Part shown: positions 10,292 to 17,415 of the stretch, piece by piece | Layout of the letters: each line of letters opens with the position of its first letter | Position numbering within the stretch: the stretch's first letter is position 1 | Position numbers and translations under genes: made by a program | Assembly (NCBI RefSeq): GCF_052076145.1 | Contig: NZ_CP197246.1 | Location: 7,564,001-7,628,000, forward strand | Source: Kitasatospora sp052076145 | GTDB lineage: Bacteria; Actinomycetota; Actinomycetes; Streptomycetales; Streptomycetaceae | Direction of reading: 5' to 3' | Length of the DNA stretch: 64,000 bases | The notes under the pieces: model-generated | The model's input: the letters and a program-made list of their open reading frames with translations, nothing else | What the model was told of the DNA's origin: nothing | Databases searched by the model: none

Positions 10292-12070
10292 ATGGCACCG
10301 ACGACGAAGCCGGCCGGCGACGGCCTCACCGAGATGTCCTGGGACCCGATCACCCGGATCGTGGGCAGCCTGGGCATCCACACGAAGATCGACTTCAAGC
10401 AGAAGAAGGTCGCGGAGTGCTACAGCACCTCCTCGGTCTTCCGCGGCTACAGCGTCTTCATGCGCGGCAAGGACCCGCGCGACGCGCACTTCATCACCAG
10501 CAGGATCTGCGGCATCTGCGGCGACAACCACGCGACGTGCTCGGTGTACGCGCAGAACATGGCGTACGGGGTGAAGCCCCCGCACCTGGCCGAGTGGATC
10601 ATCAACCTCGGCGAGGCGGCCGAGTACATGTTCGACCACAACATCTTCCAGGAGAACCTGGTCGGGGTCGACTACTGCGAGAAGATGGTCCGCGAGACCA
10701 ACCCCGGCGTCCTGGAGCTGGCCGAGCGCACCGAGGCGCCGCACGCGGGCGACCACGGCTACAAGACGATCGCCGACATCATGCGCTCGCTCAACCCGAT
10801 CGAGGGCGAGTTCTACCGCGAGGCGCTGCAAGTCAGCCGCTACACCCGGGAGATGTTCTGCCTGATGGAGGGCCGCCACGTGCACCCCTCCACCCTCTAC
10901 CCGGGCGGCGTCGGCACGGTCGCCACCGTCCAGCTCTTCACCGACTACCTGAGCCGCCTGATGCGGTACGTCGAGTTCATGAAGCGCGTCGTGCCGCTGC
11001 ACGACGACCTCTTCGACTTCTTCTACCAGGCGCTGCCCGGCTACGAGGAGGTCGGCCGCCGCCGCATCATGCTCGGCTGCTGGGGCAGCCTCAACGACCC
11101 CGACCACTGCGACTTCACGTACCGCAACATGACCGACTGGGGCCGGCGGATGTTCGTCACCCCGGGCGTCGTGGTGGACGGCAAGCTCGTCACCAACGAC
11201 CTCACCGAGATCAACCTGGGCATCCGCATCCTGCTCGGCAGCTCGTACTACCAGGACTGGGAGGGCCAGGAGCAGTTCGTCACGCACGACCCGCTCGGCA
11301 ACCCCGTCGACCCGCGCCACCCGTGGAACCAGCACACCATCCCCGCCCCGCAGAAGCGCAACTTCGACGACAAGTACAGCTGGGTGATGAGCCCGCGCTG
11401 GTACGACGGCAAGGACTACCTCGCCCTCGACACCGGCGGCGGCCCGCTCGCCCGGCTCTGGTCGACCGCGCTCTCCGGCCTGGTCGACTTCGGGTACGTC
11501 AAGGCGACCGGCCACAGCGTGCAGATCAACCTGCCGCGCACCATGACCAAGCCGGAGACCAGCTTCGAGTGGAAGATCCCGCAGTGGAGCAACGCGATCG
11601 AGCGCAACCGCGCCCGGACGTACTTCCAGGCGTACGCCGCCGGCGCGGCCCTGCACTTCGCGGAGAAGGCGCTCAGTGAGGTCCGGGCGGGCCGCACCCA
11701 GACCTGGGAGAAGTTCGAGGTGCCGGACGAGGGCATCGGCTGCGGCTTCACCGAGGCCGTGCGCGGCGTGCTCTCGCACCACATGGTGATCCGCGACGGC
11801 AAGATCGCCAACTACCACCCGTACCCGCCGACTCCGTGGAACGCCAGCGTGCGCGACACCTACGGCACCCCCGGCCCCTACGAGGACGCGGTGCAGAACA
11901 CGCCGATCTTCGAGGAGAACAGCCCCGAGAACTTCAAGGGCATCGACATCATGCGCGCCGTCCGCAGCTTCGACCCGTGCCTGCCCTGCGGCGTCCACAT
12001 GTACGTCGGCGACGGCCGCACGGTGCAGAAGATGCACGTCCCCACCGGCCTGAGCGGGATGGGCGGATGA
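10292..12070 (+). CDS. hhyL: Group 1h [NiFe]-hydrogenase large subunit
   Basis: Catalytic subunit holding the Ni-Fe(CN)2CO centre, 592 residues. The nickel-binding L1 motif is R71-I-C73-G-I-C76-G-D-N-H80 and the L2 motif is D561-P-C563-L-P-C566-G-V-H569. These forms are characteristic of group 1h enzymes that oxidise H2 at atmospheric concentration. A 23-residue tail follows His569 and would be removed by the maturation protease encoded at 15357-15941 once nickel is inserted. The stop overlaps the start of the NifU-like gene (ATGA). In Streptomyces the homologous enzyme is associated with spores and H2 scavenging during dormancy. Confidence 0.96.
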   Translation: MAPTTKPAGDGLTEMSWDPITRIVGSLGIHTKIDFKQKKVAECYSTSSVFRGYSVFMRGKDPRDAHFITSRICGICGDNHATCSVYAQNMAYGVKPPHLAEWIINLGEAAEYMFDHNIFQENLVGVDYCEKMVRETNPGVLELAERTEAPHAGDHGYKTIADIMRSLNPIEGEFYREALQVSRYTREMFCLMEGRHVHPSTLYPGGVGTVATVQLFTDYLSRLMRYVEFMKRVVPLHDDLFDFFYQALPGYEEVGRRRIMLGCWGSLNDPDHCDFTYRNMTDWGRRMFVTPGVVVDGKLVTNDLTEINLGIRILLGSSYYQDWEGQEQFVTHDPLGNPVDPRHPWNQHTIPAPQKRNFDDKYSWVMSPRWYDGKDYLALDTGGGPLARLWSTALSGLVDFGYVKATGHSVQINLPRTMTKPETSFEWKIPQWSNAIERNRARTYFQAYAAGAALHFAEKALSEVRAGRTQTWEKFEVPDEGIGCGFTEAVRGVLSHHMVIRDGKIANYHPYPPTPWNASVRDTYGTPGPYEDAVQNTPIFEENSPENFKGIDIMRAVRSFDPCLPCGVHMYVGDGRTVQKMHVPTGLSGMGG

Positions 12071-12633
12071 GCGCCGCGACGGCACGGACCGCCGTGAGCG
12101 CGGAGCAGACCGGGCGCCGGGTCGAGGAACTCCTCGACGGGCTCTCCACCGACCCGGCCGCCCAGGCGGCGGCCGAGGAACTCGTCCGCGTCCTGATGGA
12201 CTTCTACGGCGCGGGCCTCGCCCGGGTCGTCACCCTGCTCGGAGCGCAGCACGGCGAAGCGCTCGCGCGACTGGCCGACGACGAGCTGGTCTCCGCACTG
12301 CTGGCGCTGCACGACCTGCACCCGCAGGAGGTGACCGCCCGGATCGAACGGGCACTGGCCGCCGTACCCGCGCACCCCGCCCGGGTCGAGCACTTCGACC
12401 CGGCCACCGGGGCGCTCCGGCTCCGGCTGGAAGGCGGTGGCGGCTCGGGGTGCGGCTGCGCGAGCACCGCGCAGACCGCCCGGCAGAGCCTCGAGGCGGC
12501 GCTCGGCCACCTCGCCCCCGAGGTGACCTCACTCGAACTGGACACGCCGGAGCCCGCCCGCCCCGCCCCGGCACTGCTCCAGATCGGCCACCGTCCGGGC
12601 CTGCGCACCGAGGCCCCGGCGGAGGCCAGGTGA
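12067..12633 (+). CDS. NifU-like protein of the hydrogenase operon
   Basis: A 188-residue protein whose central region (about 25-110) resembles the C-terminal NifU domain that carries or transfers Fe-S clusters. A G-C-G-C pair sits near residue 138, rather than the classical C-x-x-C inside the NifU fold, so cluster binding would have to differ from canonical NifU. The start overlaps the hhyL stop and the stop overlaps the next gene's GTG, so it belongs to a tightly coupled operon. Its likely role is loading Fe-S clusters into HhyS; this is inference from position and fold. Confidence 0.8.
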   Translation: MSAATARTAVSAEQTGRRVEELLDGLSTDPAAQAAAEELVRVLMDFYGAGLARVVTLLGAQHGEALARLADDELVSALLALHDLHPQEVTARIERALAAVPAHPARVEHFDPATGALRLRLEGGGGSGCGCASTAQTARQSLEAALGHLAPEVTSLELDTPEPARPAPALLQIGHRPGLRTEAPAEAR

Positions 12634-13262
12634 CCGGCCCCGGCCTCGGCACCCTGCGCCGGCTGCGCGCACCCGCGCCGCCGCGCCCCGAGCGCTGCGA
12701 ACTCTGCGCGCAGCCGCTGGGCGACCCGCACCGGCACCTGGTGGACACCGAGTCCCGGACGCTCACCTGCGCCTGCCAGGCCTGCACCGTGCTGTTCGCC
12801 CAGGACGGCGCCGGGCACGGCAAGTACCGTGCCGTGCCCGACCGTTACCTCGTCGACCCGGCGCACGTGCTCGACGACGGCGCCTGGGAGCAGCTCCAGA
12901 TCCCGGTCAGCACCGCCTTCTTCTTCCGGAACGCGGCGCTCGACCGCCTGGTCGCGCTCTACCCGAGCCCGGCCGGGGCGACCGAGAGCGAGCTGGACCC
13001 GCAGACCTGGGAGGCGGTGCTCGGACGCAGCGCCCTCGCCGCCGAGCTCGAACCCGACGTCGAGGCCCTGCTGCTGCGCCGCTCTCCCGGGCAGGGCGAG
13101 TGCTTCCTGCTGCCGATCGACGTCTGCTACGAACTGGTCGGCCGGATGCGGCTGTACTGGCAGGGCTTCGACGGCGGTGCCGAGGCCCGCGCCGAGCTCG
13201 CGGCCTTCTTCGACCGCGTCCGCACCCGGGCCCGGACGGTGCGGACGGAGGTGCACCCGTGA
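12630..13262 (+). CDS. Conserved hydrogenase-operon protein, DUF5947-like
   Basis: A 210-residue protein beginning at a GTG that overlaps the upstream stop (GTGA). Near the N-terminus it has C-E-L-C and, after about 25 residues, C-A-C-Q-A-C, which look like a zinc or Fe-S knuckle. The remainder is mixed alpha/beta with a conserved aromatic segment (F-F-F-R-N). Proteins of this type are found beside group 1h hydrogenases in actinobacteria and are annotated DUF5947. The function is unknown; a metal-dependent assembly factor or electron-transfer partner is possible. Confidence 0.78.
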   Translation: MTGPGLGTLRRLRAPAPPRPERCELCAQPLGDPHRHLVDTESRTLTCACQACTVLFAQDGAGHGKYRAVPDRYLVDPAHVLDDGAWEQLQIPVSTAFFFRNAALDRLVALYPSPAGATESELDPQTWEAVLGRSALAAELEPDVEALLLRRSPGQGECFLLPIDVCYELVGRMRLYWQGFDGGAEARAELAAFFDRVRTRARTVRTEVHP

Positions 13263-13945
13263 CGGAGCTGACGTTCAGCTGCACCGGAGTCCGAGCCGAC
13301 CCGTATGCGGCCGGGCCGACCCTGGTCTTCCGGCTGCGGATCACCGCCGGGGACGCCGCCCGCGTCCACGCGCTCGTCCTGCACTGCCAGCTGCGGATCG
13401 AGCCGGCCCGCCGCCGCTACGGCGCCCAGGAGGGCGGACGGCTCGCCGACCTCTTCGGCGAACGCTCCCGCTGGGGCAGCACGCTGAACCCCGTGCAGTT
13501 CGCCCAGGTCTCGCTGACCGTCCCCGGCTTCACCGGGGAGACGGAGGCCGATCTCGTGGTGCCGTGCACCTACGACACCGACATCGCCGCCTCCCGCTAC
13601 CTCGGCGCCCTTGAGGACGGCGAGGCGCCGCTGCTGATCCTCTTCTCCGGCACGGCCTTCACCGGCGCCGGGGGCTTCCAGGTCGAGCCGGTGCCCTGGG
13701 ACCGCGAAGCGCGCTGCGGCCTGCCGGTCGCCGTCTGGCAGCAGATGATCGAGCAGCACTTCCCCGGCTGCGGCTGGATCCGGCTGCCGCACGGCACGAT
13801 GGAGGCACTCCTCGCCTACCGCTCCCGGCACGCCCTCACCTCCTGGGAGGCCACCCTGCGCTCCCTGCTGGACGCCGCCGGGGCCGAACCCCTGACCCTC
13901 GGCGGCGCTGCCGCCCTCCTGACCACCGAAGGGGTCACACCGTGA
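13259..13945 (+). CDS. Conserved hydrogenase-operon protein, DUF6084-like
   Basis: A 228-residue protein of unknown function, coupled by a GTGA overlap on both sides. It is rich in predicted beta-strands in the first two thirds (alternating hydrophobics, as in L-T-F-S-C-T-G-V) and has a helical C-terminal end. Motifs such as L-P-H-G-T-M-E-A-L and W-G-S-T-L-N-P are seen in homologues next to hhyL, annotated DUF6084. There are no signal peptide or membrane segments. Strict operon placement implies a role in assembly or in coupling of the hydrogenase, but no catalytic motif is visible. Confidence 0.78.
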   Translation: MTELTFSCTGVRADPYAAGPTLVFRLRITAGDAARVHALVLHCQLRIEPARRRYGAQEGGRLADLFGERSRWGSTLNPVQFAQVSLTVPGFTGETEADLVVPCTYDTDIAASRYLGALEDGEAPLLILFSGTAFTGAGGFQVEPVPWDREARCGLPVAVWQQMIEQHFPGCGWIRLPHGTMEALLAYRSRHALTSWEATLRSLLDAAGAEPLTLGGAAALLTTEGVTP

Positions 13946-15360
13946 CCACGAGCACCGCCGCAGCTGCGGTGGAACCACGCTTCGCCGCCGCCCGGCAGAT
14001 CGCCGACGCCGTCCTCTTCGAGGGCTACGTCCTCTACCCCTACCGGGCGTCGGCCGCCAAGAACCGGCTGCGCTGGCAGTTCGGCGTCCTCGTCCCGCCG
14101 TCCTGGGGGGCGGACCAGGGGGAGCACTCCGCCCAGCGCACCGAGTGCCTGATGGAGCCGCGCGCCGGAGCACGGCTGCACGTCGAGGTCCGCTTCCTGC
14201 GAGCCCAGCGGCGGACGGTGCAACAAGCACTTCCCGACGGGGAGTTCGAGACCACCGAGGCGCTGGAGCTGCCCGACCGGGTACTCGTACCCTGGGACGA
14301 GGGCGTCGAGGAGCGCGTCGAACTCTCCTTCTCCGTCGACGAGTTGTCCGGGGAAGGCGTCGTCGTCCCGTTCAGCCGGCCGGCCCAGCAGCAGACCGAG
14401 CCCGTCCACGACGGCGACCGCCCGGCCGGGCGGCTGCTGCTGCGCCGGGAGCGCGTCGACGGCCTGGTCCGGGCGCGCAGCACCGACGTCCCCGGCCCGT
14501 ACGCCGTCCAGCGGCTCACCGTCGAGCTGGAGAACGCCTGCAGCTGGACGCCGCCCACCGACGGCGCCGACCGCGACGCGGCCCTGCCGCGCTCGCTCGT
14601 CTCCGCCCACCTGCTGCTCGGGCTCGACGCGGGCACCTTTCTCTCGATGACCGACCCGCCGGAGTGGGCCAAGGGCGCCGCTGCCGAATGCCGCAACCTG
14701 CACACCTGGCCGGTGCTGGCGGGCGAGCCCGGCCGGTCCGACGTGCTGCTCTCCTCGCCGATCATCCTGGAGGACCACCCCGCCGTCGCCCCCGAGAGCC
14801 CCGGCGCGCTCTACGACGCGACCGAGATCGACGAGATCCTCGCGCTGCGCACCACGGCCCTCACCGATCAGGAGAAGCGGGAGGCGCGCGGCACCGACGC
14901 CCGCGCGGGCGCCGTGATCGACCTCGCCGACTCGATGCCCCCCGAGATGTGGGAACGGCTGCACGGCGCGGTCCGCTCACTGCGCGACATCACCGAGCCG
15001 GAGCCGATCCCCGTCGCCGTGACCGCCCCCGCCGCCCCCGACCTGCAACCGGACAAGCCCTGGTGGGACCCGGCGAGTGACGCCGCCGTCGACCCGGGGC
15101 AGGACCGGATCGAGATCGACGGCCGCTCGGTCGGCGCGGGCAGCCGTGTCCGGCTGAAGCCGGGCAGCCGCCGCACCGACGCGCAGGACTTCTTCCTGCA
15201 CGGCCGCACGGCCCTGGTGGAGGCGGTCGTCCACGACGTCGACGGGACGACCCACCTGGCCGTGACCGTCGAGGACGACCCGGGGGCCGACCTCTGGCGC
15301 GACCAGGGCCGCTTCCTCTACTTCCAGCCGGACGAGGTCACCCCGCTGGAGGGGGAGTGA
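13942..15360 (+). CDS. Conserved hydrogenase-operon protein of unknown function
   Basis: A 472-residue soluble protein, GTG start overlapping the previous stop. I do not recognise a catalytic family. The N-terminal 150 residues look beta-rich, the middle contains an all-helical stretch (around 290-330, with the motif A-L-T-D-Q-E-K-R-E-A-R-G), and the C-terminal 90 residues could form a small beta-barrel (S-R-V-R-L-K-P-G-S-R-R). The barrel-like tail with a charged loop is reminiscent of a ligand or partner-binding module. It lies between the DUF6084-like gene and the maturation protease in an unbroken coupled operon, so it is expected to serve the hydrogenase. Confidence 0.75.
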   Translation: MTTSTAAAAVEPRFAAARQIADAVLFEGYVLYPYRASAAKNRLRWQFGVLVPPSWGADQGEHSAQRTECLMEPRAGARLHVEVRFLRAQRRTVQQALPDGEFETTEALELPDRVLVPWDEGVEERVELSFSVDELSGEGVVVPFSRPAQQQTEPVHDGDRPAGRLLLRRERVDGLVRARSTDVPGPYAVQRLTVELENACSWTPPTDGADRDAALPRSLVSAHLLLGLDAGTFLSMTDPPEWAKGAAAECRNLHTWPVLAGEPGRSDVLLSSPIILEDHPAVAPESPGALYDATEIDEILALRTTALTDQEKREARGTDARAGAVIDLADSMPPEMWERLHGAVRSLRDITEPEPIPVAVTAPAAPDLQPDKPWWDPASDAAVDPGQDRIEIDGRSVGAGSRVRLKPGSRRTDAQDFFLHGRTALVEAVVHDVDGTTHLAVTVEDDPGADLWRDQGRFLYFQPDEVTPLEGE

Positions 15361-15941
15361 GCACGCCGAAGGCCGGGCGCGTCCTGATCGCCGGGGTCGG
15401 CAACATCTTCCTCGGTGACGATGGCTTCGGCGTCGAGACCGTACGACGGCTGGCCGGGCACCCGCTGCCGGCGGACGTCGAGACCCTCGACGTCGGGGTG
15501 CGCGGCGTGCACCTCGCCTACCAACTGCTGGACGGCTACCGCGCGTTGGTCCTGGTGGACGCCACCTCCCGGGGCGGGCCACCCGGGACGGTCTATCTGA
15601 TCGAGGCCGCCGCACCAGGCTCAGTCGAGCTGGAGGCACCCGCGCTGGACGGGCACCGGATGGGGCCCGACGCCGTGCTGGCCCTGCTGGACACGCTGAG
15701 CGCGGGCACCGGCGGCACGGCGCCCGAACGCGTCCTGGTGGTCGGCTGCGAGCCGCTCTCGCTGGAGGAGGGCATCGGGCTCAGCGAGCCGGTGGCCGCC
15801 GCCGTCGAGGAGGCCGTCGCGATGATCCTCCAGGTGCTGCGGGACGAACTCGCCGACCGTCCAGGACGGATGGCGGAAGTGGCCGGCGACCGGGCCGGAG
15901 GACGAGAAGAGAGCGGGGCATCACGATGTGGAAGATCCTGA
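15357..15941 (+). CDS. [NiFe]-hydrogenase maturation protease (HyaD/HybD family)
   Basis: Endopeptidase that removes the C-terminal tail of the hydrogenase large subunit after nickel insertion. The 194-residue protein opens with the family signature G-V-G-N-I-F-L-G-D-D-G-F-G, followed by V-L-V-D-A-T in the metal-binding region and a later His in G-H-R-M-G-P, matching the three nickel-sensing ligands of HybD-type proteases. The C-terminal 40 residues are charged and probably disordered. Its GTG start overlaps the stop of the upstream gene by four bases, and its own 3' end overlaps the start of the 33-residue peptide gene by 16 bases. The substrate should be HhyL, cut after His569. Confidence 0.92.
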   Translation: MSTPKAGRVLIAGVGNIFLGDDGFGVETVRRLAGHPLPADVETLDVGVRGVHLAYQLLDGYRALVLVDATSRGGPPGTVYLIEAAAPGSVELEAPALDGHRMGPDAVLALLDTLSAGTGGTAPERVLVVGCEPLSLEEGIGLSEPVAAAVEEAVAMILQVLRDELADRPGRMAEVAGDRAGGREESGASRCGRS

Positions 15942-16027
15942 TCATCGGGCTGGGCGGGTGCGCTGTCGCCGTGCTGTACCAGAACCTGCCCGACATCAAG
16001 CGCTACCTGCGGATCCGCGCGATGTGA
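15926..16027 (+). CDS. 33-residue membrane peptide, DUF6893-like
   Basis: A very small gene easily missed: an ATG at 15926 inside the end of the protease gene gives a 33-residue peptide. A hydrophobic helix (I-L-I-I-G-L-G-G-C-A-V-A-V-L) is followed by a positively charged tail (D-I-K-R-Y-L-R-I-R). This is the pattern of the DUF6893 small proteins found at this position in group 1h hydrogenase loci. It can span the membrane once with a basic cytoplasmic end. Because HhyS has no anchor, the peptide may tether the hydrogenase to the membrane or stabilise a complex; that is inference. Confidence 0.75.
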   Translation: MWKILIIGLGGCAVAVLYQNLPDIKRYLRIRAM

Positions 16028-16200
16028 GCCGGGCCCGCCCGGCCGTAGGTCTGCATTGCGGCGAATGGCTTAGCCCCGGGTGCACCGTCGGCGCGGCTGC
16101 CCGCCCCCGGCGGTGGCGCGCCCTGTAATGGAGCCGATCGGACCGCCCGCCCCACCCGGCGAGCGGTCCAACTCGGTGACCACGTACGGGAGTGAGGCCG

Positions 16201-16599
16201 ATGCACGAGATGTCGCTCGCGATGGCCGTCGTGGAGCAGGTGGAGCAGGCCGCAGTGGCCGAGGGGGCGACGGGCGTCGAGGCCGTCCACCTCCAGGTCG
16301 GCCAACTCGCCGGGGTGGTGGCCGAGGCACTCGCCTTCTCCTTCGAACTCGCCTGCGAGGGGACGGTGTTGCAGGGTGCCGCACTCGTCACCGAGGAGAT
16401 CCCCGGCCTCGCCCGGTGCCGGCCGTGCGCCCAGGAGTGGGGCGTCGGAATGCCGCCGGAGCTGACCTGCCCGCGCTGCGCGGGCTCCGAGGTCGAGCTG
16501 CTGGCCGGGAGGGAGTTGCTGATCAGGGGCGTCCGGTGGGCCGGTCGTCCGGAGCCCGCCCCCGCCGGGGGCGCCGCCCGAGTCGACCAGGAAGGCTGA
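16201..16599 (+). CDS. hypA: Hydrogenase nickel incorporation protein HypA
   Basis: HypA delivers nickel to the hydrogenase large subunit together with HypB. The 132-residue protein starts M-H-E-M-S; the His2 nickel ligand fixes the start at 16201 rather than the in-frame GTG nine bases upstream. A zinc site of two C-x-x-C pairs (C-R-P-C and C-P-R-C) lies in the C-terminal third. It is the first gene of the hyp block, 173 bases after the small membrane-peptide gene, and could have its own promoter in that gap. hypB follows after three bases. Confidence 0.94.
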   Translation: MHEMSLAMAVVEQVEQAAVAEGATGVEAVHLQVGQLAGVVAEALAFSFELACEGTVLQGAALVTEEIPGLARCRPCAQEWGVGMPPELTCPRCAGSEVELLAGRELLIRGVRWAGRPEPAPAGGAARVDQEG

Positions 16600-16602
16600 G
16601 CC

Positions 16603-17415
16603 ATGTGCAGGACCACCGATCTGCGGCAGGCGGTGCTCGCGAAGAACGACGCGGGCGCCCAGGAGTTGCGCACCGCGCTCGCGCGGCGCGGGGCGATCGC
16701 CGTCAACCTGCTCTCCAGCCCCGGCAGCGGGAAGACCGCGCTGCTGGAGGCGGAGCTCGGGCTCGCCCGGGAGCGCGGCCTGCCGGTCGCGGCCCTCACC
16801 GCCGACCTCGCGACCGAGAACGACGCACTGCGGCTGGCCCGTTCGGGCGCGCCGGTCAAGCAGGTGCTCACCGACGGCCTGTGCCACCTGGAGGCGGGCA
16901 TGCTGCGCGGCCACCTGGCCGGATGGCTCCCCGACGGGACGCGACTGCTGTTCGTCGAGAACGTCGGCAACCTGGTCTGCCCCGCCTCCTACGACCTGGG
17001 GGAGTCGCTGAGGGTGGCGCTCGCCTCGGTGACCGAGGGGGAGGACAAGCCGCTGAAGTACCCGACGGCCTTCGGGCTGGCCCAGCTGGTCGTGGTGACC
17101 AAGACCGACCTGGCGGCGGCGGTCGAGTTCGACGAGGCCGCCTTCCGCGCCAACGTCGAGCGGGTCAACCCCGGCGTGGAGGTGGTGCTCACCTCGGCCC
17201 GGACGGGGCTGGGTGCCGGCCTGCTGCTCGACCGGGCGGTCGCGGTGCTGGACGGCGCGGCGCCGCACCGGCCGGTGATGGCCGGCCAGGCCGGCGGGCA
17301 CGGGCACAGTCACGGTCCCGGGCATGAGCACGGGCATGAGCACAGCCACGAACACGGGCACGAACACGGGCACGAGCACCAGCACGCGCCTGCGCTGACG
17401 GAGCGCCGGTCTTGA
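16603..17415 (+). CDS. hypB: Hydrogenase/urease nickel GTPase HypB with C-terminal His-rich tail
   Basis: HypB hydrolyses GTP to drive nickel insertion. The 270-residue protein has the P-loop S-S-P-G-S-G-K-T near 40, the switch region around V-E-N-V-G-N-L and the guanine-specificity motif T-K-T-D. Fourteen histidines, mostly alternating with Gly or Glu, occupy residues 233-261 near the C-terminus. In many HypB proteins the His-rich nickel store is at the N-terminus, so the placement here is unusual. The N-terminus begins M-C-R and lacks the nickel-binding C-x-x-C-G-C motif of E. coli HypB. The stop overlaps the TTG start of hypF. Confidence 0.94.
   Translation: MCRTTDLRQAVLAKNDAGAQELRTALARRGAIAVNLLSSPGSGKTALLEAELGLARERGLPVAALTADLATENDALRLARSGAPVKQVLTDGLCHLEAGMLRGHLAGWLPDGTRLLFVENVGNLVCPASYDLGESLRVALASVTEGEDKPLKYPTAFGLAQLVVVTKTDLAAAVEFDEAAFRANVERVNPGVEVVLTSARTGLGAGLLLDRAVAVLDGAAPHRPVMAGQAGGHGHSHGPGHEHGHEHSHEHGHEHGHEHQHAPALTERRS

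Noticed and set aside
13816..14964. 382-residue minus-strand open frame opposite the 472-residue operon protein
   Set aside because: No motif and no ribosome site; the plus strand is part of an unbroken coupled operon.
16028..16043. Short inverted repeat after the 33-residue peptide gene as terminator
   Set aside because: Arms of 7 bp with a 2-base loop are sterically poor, and GC-rich short repeats of this size occur by chance in this genome; read-through into hypA remains possible.
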